From Mucilaginibacter dorajii (lineage in GTDB: Bacteria; Bacteroidota; Bacteroidia; Sphingobacteriales; Sphingobacteriaceae): a DNA stretch of 64,000 nt. The notes beneath the pieces are model-generated. The model had not been told where the DNA came from. It saw only the letters and a program-made list of their open reading frames with translations, and did no database searches. Both the position numbers and the translations under genes were made by a program. Of the stretch, positions 43,092 through 52,182 are shown one piece after another. Location of the stretch: NCBI RefSeq assembly GCF_024808255.1, contig NZ_JANTYS010000009.1:1-64000 (forward strand), given 5' to 3'. Numbering within the stretch: the stretch's first letter is position 1; every line of letters begins with the position of its first letter.

Positions 43092-46000
43092 TTAGAATGT
43101 TAACTTAATGTTGAAACCTAAGTTCCTGGTGTTTGGTAACTGACCGCCTTCATAGAATGAAGTTTGCAGTTGAGATGGGTCAACACCTTTTACCTTTGAA
43201 TAAATCATCCATGGGTTTTGAGCTGTTATACCAAAATAAGCACTTTGGAACGGCGTTTTGTTCAGCATTCTTTTACCGAATGTGTAACCAACACTAACTT
43301 CTCTTAATTTAACATATGAAGCATCGTAAGTCCATTTTTCCCAAATCTGGCTGTATGATTGCTCGTATAATGTACGTGTTTCTACATAAGTAGTATTTGG
43401 TGTGCCATCGGCATGTACACCGGCAACTAAAGTACCGCCACCATCGGCAACAGCGTTACGTACAGGGTTACCTTTTGCATTGTTACCAACGGTTTCGATA
43501 CCTAAGCCAGATCCGTTAAGGTTTTGCTGGGTGATAGATACAAATTTGCCGCCTTTTTGATAATCAAGCGAAAAAGCAAGTAAAAAGCCTTTGTAGTTAA
43601 ATGAGTTGGTAAAACCGCCGGTATAGCTTGGTAGCATGCTGCCAAGGTTAACGTTATCGGCCCTAACAGGTAAACCATCTGCACCAACAATGATGCGGCC
43701 TTGTGAATCGCGTGTAAAGCCCGATCCAATAATCTGACCGTATGATTGACCAGGGAAACCGTTGATACCAAAGCTTGGTGAACCCACAAAACCAAAGCTT
43801 TGTGAACCTGCAGCCAGGTTACCACCAGATAAGGTGTAACCACCCGGACCATCAGGCGTAACTTTTACGTTGGTAACACCAGGGTAAAGTGAAAGAATTT
43901 TGTTACGGTTAAATGAAATATTGAAATCAACGTTCCAGGTAAAATCTTTTGATTTAACCGGTGTACCGCCAAGTGATACTTCAATACCATTGTTCCTGAT
44001 AGAACCGGCGTTGATCACCACTGTTGAGTAACCTGTTGTACCATTAACCGGTAATGGCAGGATCTGATCTTTTGCAGTACGGGTGTAATAGTTGAAATCA
44101 AATTTAACCCTGTCCCTTAAGAAATGCAACTCGGTACCAATTTCATAAGCTGTAGAAAGAGTTGGTGTTAAAGTTGCGTTTGGTAAAGTATTCGGCACTG
44201 TTTGCACCGCGTCATTACCATGTGGCGTAGTACTTAAGTTATACGTAAGGTTAGTGGAATAAATAGGCGCATCAGATCCTAATTTTGCTGCCGACAACCT
44301 CAATTTACCAAAGCTGAAAGCATCGCTTTTTGGAAGAAGCTCGGAGAATACAAATGAACCTGATAAACCACCATACCAATAAGAATGGCTATTTACCGGT
44401 AACGTTGAAGAGATATCGTTACGGGCGTTAAAATCAAGGTATAAAAATTCTTTATAACCAAATGATGTATAACCATAGTAGCTGTTCACCCTTGATAAAC
44501 CATTAAAGCTAAAAGCCGTTGGCGCGTTTGACGAGTTGCTAAGCGTATAAAGATCTGGTATAGCTAAACCACCATTGGTGTTACCAGCTGTATATAGGTA
44601 ACGATCCTGGCGTGTTTCGGCATAAGCACCTGCTTTTACAGATAATTCACCAAAGTTGTGATTATAGGCCAAATTTGCTACGTAGTTATTTTCTTTATAA
44701 GAGTACTGGTTTTGTGAGTAAGCATCCACGTTAAGTGTACCAGAGCCTACGCGCGCGCTGGCGTCCCTGTTTAACAGATCTTCTCTTGCAATAATCGCGA
44801 ATGACAGATCTTTAGTAAACTGGTATGATAAAGTTAAGTTACCATAAACGCGGTTGTTGTTTGATTGAGATGTATTTACGTAAGCCTCGGTATAAGGGTT
44901 ATCCCAATAGTGCGGGGTTAAGTCATCCGGGCTGGTGATGTTCCATGAAGTAAATGTACCATCAGCACGACGGTAGTTTTTTAATTCATTAATATCAATA
45001 TCCCTGTGGAACCATTGGCTGAATGAACCTGCTGTTTGAGTTCCGTATCCTTCGGCTGGGATGTTAAATGAATTTATTTGCGAAAAATTCATATTAGCGC
45101 TTAAAGTTAACTTCTTGGTTAATTTAAGTTCACCGTTAATGCCCACGTTGTTACGTTTCTGATCGCTGTTTGGTGTAATACCGGTTCTTTCAATGTTGGT
45201 ATAAGATACCCTGATGTTATAATTATCAGCAGCTTTTGAAAACGCGGCGTTGGTATTGAAGGTAATACCTGTGCGGTAAAAATCACGTACGTTATTTGGC
45301 TGTGGAACAAATGGTTTCAGCTTGCCAAAATCAGGATTGCTTGGATCCCAGAAATACCATGGCGCATATAATGTTCCATCCATTTTAGGGCCCCAGCTTT
45401 CGTCAACACCGTAATCATAAATTTTTGTACCATTAAATTTGGCATAAGAAGCTGGCGAACCGTTGTTAGGATCATAAGTATAAGTATCCCAGTTTACGCT
45501 CGTACCGCCACCATATTCGTTTTGATACTGTGGCAACTGGTAAACTTTTTCAAACGTTGTTGATTGGTTAACAGAAACACCAACGCCTTTATCAGTACCT
45601 TTTTTAAGGGTAATAACAACAGCGCCTTCTGATGCACGCTGACCATATAAAGCAGTAGCGGCGGGGCCTTTCAATACAGATAGAGATTCGATATCATCAT
45701 TGTTAACTGCATTCGGGTCGGTGATTACACCATTAACTACGTAAATTGGATTACCACCTGCCAATGAATTGATACCGCGGATACGGATAGTTGAAGTACC
45801 AAACTTAGCACCAGAACCGCCCAATACCTGGATACCGGCAATTTTACCTGCTAAAGCAGTATTCAAATCAGATTGTTTGGTAACAGTTAAATCGTCGCCT
45901 TTAACCTGTTGCGCAGCATAACCTAATGATTTTTGCTGACGAGAAATACCAAGGGCAGTAACAATTACTTCATTTAAGCCGCGGCTTGAAGTAACCATCA

Positions 46001-46277
46001 CCACGTTGATGTGGCTTCCGGTTGCAGGAATATCCTGGTTAGCGTAGCCAATAAAGCTAAAAGTGATTGTTCCGTTATCAGGAACACTTAGGGAGTAATT
46101 ACCATCGGCGTTGGTTTGGGTACCTGTAGTTGTCCCCTTAATTTTTACCGATACGCCTGGCAGCGGCAGGCCGTCTTCTTTGGCCGTAACCTTTCCTGTT
46201 ACGGTATGGTTTTGCGCATATAGCTGTGTAACAGCTAACCACAAAATGCACAAAGTCGTTAGTAGACTTTTTTTCAT
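43092..46277 (-). CDS. SusC-type TonB-dependent receptor
   Basis: The 1061-residue protein has a signal peptide (to about residue 21, QLYAQ), a carboxypeptidase-regulatory-like domain (25-100), LNEVIVTALGISRQQKSLGYAAQ, a plug (about 115-230) and a barrel ending NLGFNIKLTF. It lacks the STN domain of the SusC at 24.8 kb, so it is not expected to signal through FecR. Nearby enzymes, a GH92 family member and an uncharacterised exported protein, lie upstream on the same strand and may process its substrate. Confidence 0.94.
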   Translation of the reverse strand: MKKSLLTTLCILWLAVTQLYAQNHTVTGKVTAKEDGLPLPGVSVKIKGTTTGTQTNADGNYSLSVPDNGTITFSFIGYANQDIPATGSHINVVMVTSSRGLNEVIVTALGISRQQKSLGYAAQQVKGDDLTVTKQSDLNTALAGKIAGIQVLGGSGAKFGTSTIRIRGINSLAGGNPIYVVNGVITDPNAVNNDDIESLSVLKGPAATALYGQRASEGAVVITLKKGTDKGVGVSVNQSTTFEKVYQLPQYQNEYGGGTSVNWDTYTYDPNNGSPASYAKFNGTKIYDYGVDESWGPKMDGTLYAPWYFWDPSNPDFGKLKPFVPQPNNVRDFYRTGITFNTNAAFSKAADNYNIRVSYTNIERTGITPNSDQKRNNVGINGELKLTKKLTLSANMNFSQINSFNIPAEGYGTQTAGSFSQWFHRDIDINELKNYRRADGTFTSWNITSPDDLTPHYWDNPYTEAYVNTSQSNNNRVYGNLTLSYQFTKDLSFAIIAREDLLNRDASARVGSGTLNVDAYSQNQYSYKENNYVANLAYNHNFGELSVKAGAYAETRQDRYLYTAGNTNGGLAIPDLYTLSNSSNAPTAFSFNGLSRVNSYYGYTSFGYKEFLYLDFNARNDISSTLPVNSHSYWYGGLSGSFVFSELLPKSDAFSFGKLRLSAAKLGSDAPIYSTNLTYNLSTTPHGNDAVQTVPNTLPNATLTPTLSTAYEIGTELHFLRDRVKFDFNYYTRTAKDQILPLPVNGTTGYSTVVINAGSIRNNGIEVSLGGTPVKSKDFTWNVDFNISFNRNKILSLYPGVTNVKVTPDGPGGYTLSGGNLAAGSQSFGFVGSPSFGINGFPGQSYGQIIGSGFTRDSQGRIIVGADGLPVRADNVNLGSMLPSYTGGFTNSFNYKGFLLAFSLDYQKGGKFVSITQQNLNGSGLGIETVGNNAKGNPVRNAVADGGGTLVAGVHADGTPNTTYVETRTLYEQSYSQIWEKWTYDASYVKLREVSVGYTFGKRMLNKTPFQSAYFGITAQNPWMIYSKVKGVDPSQLQTSFYEGGQLPNTRNLGFNIKLTF

Positions 46278-46499
46278 AAATAATGAGTTAGTTAATAGTT
46301 AAAAACTTAAAGGGATAAACCTACGTGACATTTATAAAATATCAAATAAATAATTGTAACATTTCCCTTACATACGTATTAAAATGCAATTATATTATTT
46401 TTTATTGAATAAATAATAAAACATTTTGTTCCTTTGCTCGTTCTTAGATCGTAACTAAATCATTTAGTTAATAATAAGACAGTTAATAAAGTTAATTTG

Positions 46500-46538
46500 A
46501 ACGGGGGAAATACGCGAGGTATTTCCCCCGTTTGTTTT
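46500..46538 (+). terminator. orphan plus-strand hairpin terminator upstream of susC
   Basis: Perfect 13-bp arms, AACGGGGGAAATA (46500-46512) and TATTTCCCCCGTT (46520-46532), enclose a 7-nt loop and are followed on the plus strand by TGTTTTAT. No plus-strand gene lies upstream to be terminated. It may end an antisense RNA from the susC 5' region or act as a leader structure of susC itself. Confidence 0.65.
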
Positions 46539-46808
46539 ATATCACAAGCCATAAAAAAGCATCAAAAAGCGCCATAAAATTCAAATTAGTGTGATTAATA
46601 CAATAATTGCATTTTTACCACCCTAAGGGACACTTTTAAAAGGCATAACTACACCATCCAAATAACCACCCGGTGTCCGCCTAAAAAACAAACTAACAGG
46701 CACTTACCACACCATATGTATTATATAATCAATACATGTTAAATACATATTTCTTTAAAAGAAACAATAATGTTACAATTTTATTTTTCTGATAAACAAT
46801 CACTTAAC

Positions 46809-46843
46809 AAAAAAGGCCCCGTCAATGACAGGGCCTTTTTTTT
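46809..46843. terminator. terminator after the GH92 gene
   Basis: AAAAAAGGCCC (46809-46819) and GGGCCTTTTTT (46831-46841) form an 11-bp stem with A/T tails on both sides. It sits 20 bp beyond the GH92 stop codon on the minus strand. Confidence 0.88.
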
Positions 46844-46862
46844 AAATGGACAATATTTGCTG

Positions 46863-49142
46863 TTATTTTTCGTTGCTCATCGAATATGGAACATCTGCAT
46901 CCTTTGTACCGCGCTCTTTATTTGGCGTGGCCTGCATATCAAAATTGAGCTCGGCACCGCCTAACAGACCCTTATGGCTAAGCCAATTGTTAGTGTACGG
47001 TTTGCCATCAATAGTAAGGCTGTTTACATATTTGTTATCGGCACTGTTGTTTGGCGCGTTAATAACGATGGTTTTACCATTCTCTAAATTGATGGTTACC
47101 TTTTTAAATAAAGGTGCACCTAACACATACTGATCGCTGGCTGGCGTTACCGGGTAAAAACCCATTGCCGAGAAGATGTACCAGGCCGATGTTTGGCCGT
47201 TATCCTCATCGCCGCAATAGCCATCGGGCGTGGCTTTATAAAGCTTATTCATGGTTTCGCGTGCCCAGTATTGTGTTTTCCATGGTTGCCCGGCGTGGTT
47301 ATATAAATAGATCATATGTTGAATAGGCTGGTTACCATGCGCATACTGGCCCATGTTGGTAATCTGCATTTCGCGGATTTCGTGAATAACCCCACCATAA
47401 TAGCTATCATCAAATGTTGGCGGCATGCTAAATACCGAATCGAGTTTGGCTGCAAACTGCTGCTTGCCGCCCATCAGGTTAATTAAACCCTGGATGTCAT
47501 GAAAAACACCCCAGCTATAGTGCCAGCTGTTGCCTTCAGTAAAGGCATCGCCCCATTTAAACGGATTAAACGGGGTTTCAAAAGTACCATCCTGGTTTTT
47601 GCCACGCATCAGTTTGGTTTGCGGATCAAAAATATTGCGGTAATTCTGACTGCGTTTTTTGTACACTTCAATTTCGGCCTTTGGTTTGCCTAACGCTTTT
47701 CCTAACTGGTAAATGGCAAAATCGTCATAAGCATATTCTAAAGTACGGGCGGCGTTTTCATTAATTTTAACGTTGTAAGGCACATAACCTAAAGTGTTAT
47801 AATACTGCACTCCCCTACGGCCGGTAGCGTTCGGCCCCTCATTATTGGCACCATGTTTTAAAGCCTGGTACAGGGTTTCGATATCGTACCCGCGCATCCC
47901 TTTTAAATAAGCCTCTGATACCACCGAAGCCGAGTTATTACCAATCATACAATCGGCATAGCCAGGGCTCGACCACTCGGGCAGCCAGCCGCCTTCTTTA
48001 TAATCGTTAATAAGCCCTTCCTGCATCTCTTTATTGATAGATGGGTAAACCAGGTTCAGGAATGGATACAATGCCCTGAAGGTATCCCAAAAGCCTGTAC
48101 CGGCAAATAAATAGCCCGGCATTACCTTGCCGTTAAAAGGACTGTAGTGTACGTTTTCGCCTTTGTCATTTACCTCGTACATCTTGTTAGGGAAAAACAA
48201 CATGCGGTATAAGCTGGAGTAAAATGTACGGGTTTGATCTATAGTACCGCCCTCTACATTAAGCCTGCTCAGGGTTTTGTTCCAGGTATCTTTCGCTTTT
48301 TGGCATGTTGTTTCAAACTTATCTTCACCCAACTCGCGTTTCAGGTTCAGTTCGGCCTGTTCAATACTAATGAATGATGAAGCCACTTTTAAATGCACCT
48401 GCTCGCCGTTTTTGGTTTTGAAGGTGATTACCGCGCCGCCATAATCGCCGGTATATTCCAGGGCGCCGTCTTTTTTCCAATCGTGCCAGGTTGAGGCCAG
48501 CTCAAATGGTTTATCTACGTAAATAACAAAGTAGTCTTTAAAGTTGGCCGGTACCGCGCCGCTGTTTTTAGTGCTGTAACCAACTATCTTTTGCTCGCCG
48601 GGGATAATCTTTACGTATGATCCTTTATCAAAAGCATCAATCACAATGTGTGAGCTATCGCTTTTAGGAAACGTGATTTTGAAACTTGCGGCACGCTCTG
48701 TAGGTGTGATCTCGGTAGTTACATCATAATCGGCCAGGTAAACGCTGTAATAATAAGGTTTTGCTATTTCGGCCTTGTGCGAAAACCAGCTTGCGCGTTC
48801 TTTTTCATTCAATTTCAGCTTGCCGGTTTCAGGGAAGATAGAGAACATACCATAATCGTTCATCCACGGCGATGGCTGATGCGTTTGTTTAAAGCCAAGA
48901 ATTTTATCTGAGCTGTAGGTGTACTGCCAGCCATCGCCCATTTTGCCGGTTTGGGGCGTCCAGAAGTTCATACCCCAGGGCAAAGCGATTGCCGGGTAAG
49001 TGTTGCCGTTTGAAAGAGAGGGTTTAGAATCGGTACCCATTAACGGGTTGATCAGGTCTACCGGGTTACTGATCGGGGTGCTTTGCTGCGCTATGCCTGC
49101 AAGCGGCAAAAACGCGAAAGCCAGGTGAATTAGTTTTTTCAT
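46863..49142 (-). CDS. GH92 family glycosidase (exo-alpha-mannosidase type)
   Basis: The 759-residue exported protein (signal peptide to AGIAQQ) has the GH92 markers: NPLMGT near the start, YPAIALPWGMNFWTPQT, GTGFWDTFRALYPFLNLVYP, and the C-terminal GYCGDEDNGQTSAWYIFSAMG with the conserved Glu/Asp cluster. GH92 enzymes are calcium-dependent exo-alpha-mannosidases acting on N-glycans or yeast mannan. It is 113 nt downstream of an unclassified exported protein and upstream of the SusCD pair, all on the minus strand. Confidence 0.94.
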   Translation of the reverse strand: MKKLIHLAFAFLPLAGIAQQSTPISNPVDLINPLMGTDSKPSLSNGNTYPAIALPWGMNFWTPQTGKMGDGWQYTYSSDKILGFKQTHQPSPWMNDYGMFSIFPETGKLKLNEKERASWFSHKAEIAKPYYYSVYLADYDVTTEITPTERAASFKITFPKSDSSHIVIDAFDKGSYVKIIPGEQKIVGYSTKNSGAVPANFKDYFVIYVDKPFELASTWHDWKKDGALEYTGDYGGAVITFKTKNGEQVHLKVASSFISIEQAELNLKRELGEDKFETTCQKAKDTWNKTLSRLNVEGGTIDQTRTFYSSLYRMLFFPNKMYEVNDKGENVHYSPFNGKVMPGYLFAGTGFWDTFRALYPFLNLVYPSINKEMQEGLINDYKEGGWLPEWSSPGYADCMIGNNSASVVSEAYLKGMRGYDIETLYQALKHGANNEGPNATGRRGVQYYNTLGYVPYNVKINENAARTLEYAYDDFAIYQLGKALGKPKAEIEVYKKRSQNYRNIFDPQTKLMRGKNQDGTFETPFNPFKWGDAFTEGNSWHYSWGVFHDIQGLINLMGGKQQFAAKLDSVFSMPPTFDDSYYGGVIHEIREMQITNMGQYAHGNQPIQHMIYLYNHAGQPWKTQYWARETMNKLYKATPDGYCGDEDNGQTSAWYIFSAMGFYPVTPASDQYVLGAPLFKKVTINLENGKTIVINAPNNSADNKYVNSLTIDGKPYTNNWLSHKGLLGGAELNFDMQATPNKERGTKDADVPYSMSNEK

Positions 49143-49188
49143 TATGTATATTGGTTCAGCTATTTGTTTTCAATCAATGTGCTTAAGT

Positions 49189-49225
49189 AAAAAACTCCCG
49201 CACATGAAAACTCACGTACGGGAGT
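49189..49225 (-). terminator. terminator after the unclassified exported protein gene
   Basis: ACTCCCG (49194-49200) pairs with CGGGAGT (49219-49225), with partial pairing inside, and an A-run on the plus strand that reads as a U-run for minus-strand transcripts. It separates this gene from the GH92 gene. Confidence 0.7.
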
Positions 49226-49255
49226 ATAGTAATCAACCTTTCTCAGAGGTTCCAT

Positions 49256-51436
49256 TTACCATCTCAAATCAACCTTTATCCCATCCGGGCTATTGGCAAA
49301 GCCCAGGTATAAGGTGTTTGATGATGTATCCCATGTTGTCTTAACATCGGTAATAACTTGTCCCTTGCTATCGGTAACTATCATTTCTTTTGGTTGGGTG
49401 GGCAATAAAACCCTTGCACTATTTAACGTTTTAACGGGGCTCTTAGCAATGAACGAGTAGCTATTGGCTGTTATCGCTTCCTGGTAGATCCTTGACGCCG
49501 ATGTTAAAACCTGCGGTGTGTTTTTATTGGGTACGCGGGCCAGGTCATATAACAGCGATTGCTCGCCGGGGTTAACAACCTTACTGGCCAGTACCGGCAG
49601 CTGCGGGTCAAAAAGATCAATCACCGGGCCTTTTACCGTGTACGGTTTGCTATCGATGTTTTCATCTAATACAGATATAATATCATAAGGACCACGTTCA
49701 AGGTAAAGGCTGTTTTTAAAGCTGAGCAGGCCGGCATGCGCGTCTTTTTCATAAGCTTGTTTTACGGTATTAACGTAAGCACTATCTTTCCCGGTTGTTA
49801 AAACATATTCTTTGGGGTTTTGGCGCATTACGTAAAAGGCACCTTTTCCTACTTTAAAATGCTGTTCGGGTTTTGTTGGGTTGATGCCAAGCAGCTTAAA
49901 TAAATGCTGCGATGGCGCGGTATATTTATTGCCCTTTGTATCCCACCATTCCATTACCGATTGATAAGGATCGTCATCGCGGCCGCAATAAACCAAAACG
50001 CCGCCTTGTTTTACCCAGGCTGCTAACTGTTGATGTATCACTGCAGATACCGGCTTCATATTGGCATAGCTCATCACCAAAACTTTAATATTTTTAAGTG
50101 ACGCCGTGTATTGCAGGTTTTCCATATGTACGGTTTGCACTGGTACGCCTCGCTTTAGCAGCGGCAGGGTTTGCCCGTAAAAGTTGGAAAATTGCGGATC
50201 ATCGTACCCGTTATGCGTAGGAAAGCGCTGAAACATGAGCGTATTGCTCATTAACACCCCTATGCCGTTAACGCCGGTTACTTTATTGGCCGATGGCGGC
50301 ATGCTATTTAAAGCATTTACCATAATTTGCATTTGGGTGGAGTAGTATTGCGGGATCAAAATCTTCTCATTACTGCCGGCCACTTTATAGGGATGGGTAT
50401 AAATGCGCTCGGGCCAGGGCATCACCTCGTAATCTGATACGGTTGGATATAATAGTTTGGCGGTAAAGGTTGCCTGGTAATTGCGTTTGTAATCGGCCCA
50501 GTCCTTTTCCCGGTCTTCAATAGGATCTGTAAGGAAAAACATTTTACGACCGGTTGGCGCGGTCATAGATACCATAGAACCGTATTCCAGGTAAGCGTTT
50601 TCAAACACCCTTTCTTTTTGCAGGCCGTTAAAATACGTTGGTTCGCGCGAGGTACCGGTCCACACCTGTGCTATATAACCATCTATCCCCGGTAATGAAG
50701 CCAGGCTGGCCTCGGGACTAACTATTTGCCACGATGAATAATTGACCAACGAGTGCGTGGCTATAAACACCTTAATATTTACACCTTTACTTTTGCCATA
50801 AGCTTTAGCGTATGACGATACCTGTTTAATGGCATCATAATACAGGTGATATTTTAACTTGCTGGATAGGTAGGTATTTTCGGCCGATGCATCCTGCGGT
50901 TTCCAGGGGAAGCCGTAATACGTTTGCCATTGCTGTTTAAAGCCCGCACTGTAGCCCGCGCGTGCCCAAAATTCCGGTTCTTCTAAAAATATGTTGGTGA
51001 TACCCGCGTCTATTACCCGTTTTACAATCGCGGTTTTCATGTATTCAATAAACGAGGTATCGGGCACCACATAGGGCATATCCTTACCATGAAAAATGGT
51101 ATCGCCTTTCATAGTAACCTGCCCTACGCCCAGGTGGTTTTTGCCATCCCATTTACCTAAAAAATAGTCTTTGTAATCGCCCCAGGCTATGCCGGTCATA
51201 AAGTTGGTTTGGTACCCATGATCGCGCCAGGTTTGTACCCGTTGCTCAAAGGTCATTCCAGCCCGGTCGTTAACGCCGTAAACAATGGCAATGTCCGATC
51301 GCACGTCAATTTCGGGCATCCAGGGGCTACTGGTCTGGAAAGCGGTTTTCTCCTTTAAGGAGTCTAACGCCTTCTCCTGGGCAAGCACTCCCATAGAAAG
51401 TGCTGCCAGGAAACAGGTACTAAAAAAGTGTTTCAT
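49256..51436 (-). CDS. large exported protein, possible glycoside hydrolase of unclear family
   Basis: The 726-residue protein has a signal peptide (to about residue 19, GVLAQ). The N-terminal half looks like a TIM barrel with acidic strand ends (ITNIFLEEPEFWARAGYSAGF, SWQIVSPEASLASLPGIDGY). The middle (about 440-530) has an amidotransferase-like Rossmann domain with VLVMSYANMKPVSAVIHQQL then WVKQGGVLVYCGRDDD, as in GH42-type trimerisation domains. A beta-rich C-terminus follows. EEPE could be catalytic. I do not recognise a named family. Location by GH92 suggests glycan degradation. Confidence 0.6.
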   Translation of the reverse strand: MKHFFSTCFLAALSMGVLAQEKALDSLKEKTAFQTSSPWMPEIDVRSDIAIVYGVNDRAGMTFEQRVQTWRDHGYQTNFMTGIAWGDYKDYFLGKWDGKNHLGVGQVTMKGDTIFHGKDMPYVVPDTSFIEYMKTAIVKRVIDAGITNIFLEEPEFWARAGYSAGFKQQWQTYYGFPWKPQDASAENTYLSSKLKYHLYYDAIKQVSSYAKAYGKSKGVNIKVFIATHSLVNYSSWQIVSPEASLASLPGIDGYIAQVWTGTSREPTYFNGLQKERVFENAYLEYGSMVSMTAPTGRKMFFLTDPIEDREKDWADYKRNYQATFTAKLLYPTVSDYEVMPWPERIYTHPYKVAGSNEKILIPQYYSTQMQIMVNALNSMPPSANKVTGVNGIGVLMSNTLMFQRFPTHNGYDDPQFSNFYGQTLPLLKRGVPVQTVHMENLQYTASLKNIKVLVMSYANMKPVSAVIHQQLAAWVKQGGVLVYCGRDDDPYQSVMEWWDTKGNKYTAPSQHLFKLLGINPTKPEQHFKVGKGAFYVMRQNPKEYVLTTGKDSAYVNTVKQAYEKDAHAGLLSFKNSLYLERGPYDIISVLDENIDSKPYTVKGPVIDLFDPQLPVLASKVVNPGEQSLLYDLARVPNKNTPQVLTSASRIYQEAITANSYSFIAKSPVKTLNSARVLLPTQPKEMIVTDSKGQVITDVKTTWDTSSNTLYLGFANSPDGIKVDLRW

Positions 51437-51652
51437 AGGTATAAATAGGGCGATGCTTAGCGGCCTTAAATATAATTATACAAGTGCAAATCACAAACTA
51501 AAACCGTTTAGATTTGCTAATCTATGCTTTTTTTAATATTTGAATGTAACAATTTATTGCTGGGAGTAATTTGAGTGATTATTGTTACAAAAGCCTTGTT
51601 GAGCAGCGGCCGATCATTGTCAACTGTTCGAGCTTAATTGAGCTATACAAAT

Positions 51653-51684
51653 AAAAAGCCCCTTACTTCGCAGCAAAGGGCTTT
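51653..51684 (-). terminator. terminator after the small exported protein gene
   Basis: AAAGCCC (51655-51661) pairs with GGGCTTT (51678-51684), followed on the minus strand by a U-rich run. It lies about 23 bp beyond the stop codon at 51707. Confidence 0.75.
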
Positions 51685-51706
51685 AATTGATCTTTTAAAA
51701 TATCAT

Positions 51707-52081
51707 TTATTTAGGGGCACTCCAGCCATCGCTCCAGCCGTTACCGCCAGCATCTTTAGCGCCTTTTACCAGTGCATCGTATTTTACGCCCTGGGCAGGG
51801 CTTAACACCCCTTTAATTTGTTTGATGGTGCTTGTACGCAAAGGTTCAATGGCTACCAGCATTTTGGTGTTATCGCCTTTATTTTCTGCCTTTATTTTAT
51901 CAAACTTTTCTGATGACGCTGTATAAATGGCTGCAATTTTTTTGCACTGCTTATCAGATAGTTTTAATTTTTTCTGCAACTCCATAGCCTTTTCTTCGGG
52001 CTTGCTGGCTGCATGCATTTGGGCATTACTTACTGTTGTTATTCCCAAAAACAGGAAGCATAATAAAAGCAGTTTTTTCAT
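51707..52081 (-). CDS. small exported Spy/LTxxQ-like helical protein
   Basis: The 124-residue protein has a signal peptide (to about residue 20, TVSNAQ) and a helical body with KLKLSDKQCKKIAAIYTASSEKFDKIKAENKG and IKGVLSPAQGVKYDALVKG, resembling the LTxxQ/Spy-type periplasmic chaperone repeats. The C-terminus is Gly/Trp-rich. Spy proteins act under envelope stress; here the function is inferred only from the pattern. Confidence 0.7.
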   Translation of the reverse strand: MKKLLLLCFLFLGITTVSNAQMHAASKPEEKAMELQKKLKLSDKQCKKIAAIYTASSEKFDKIKAENKGDNTKMLVAIEPLRTSTIKQIKGVLSPAQGVKYDALVKGAKDAGGNGWSDGWSAPK

Positions 52082-52182
52082 TTTTAATTAGATTTAGCGT
52101 TGATAATGATTTTACTTTAAAGGTAATCGATTTATTTAGATTATTAATACGGTTTGTAATAGAAGTATTACAAAGCAAATCA

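Larger units (their letters stand above)
46278..46862. other. gene-free leader region upstream of susC
   Basis: The 585-bp gap holds a hairpin at 46500-46532, a terminator at 46809-46841 for the upstream GH92 gene, and an inverted repeat ATGTATT/AATACAT at 46716-46737 that could be an operator. No small open frame with support was found. The region is AT-rich and should contain the susC promoter. Confidence 0.5.

Noticed and set aside
43502..43852. 116-codon frame overlapping the susC gene on the same strand
   Set aside because: It lies wholly inside the strongly supported SusC frame, without its own start signal or domain.
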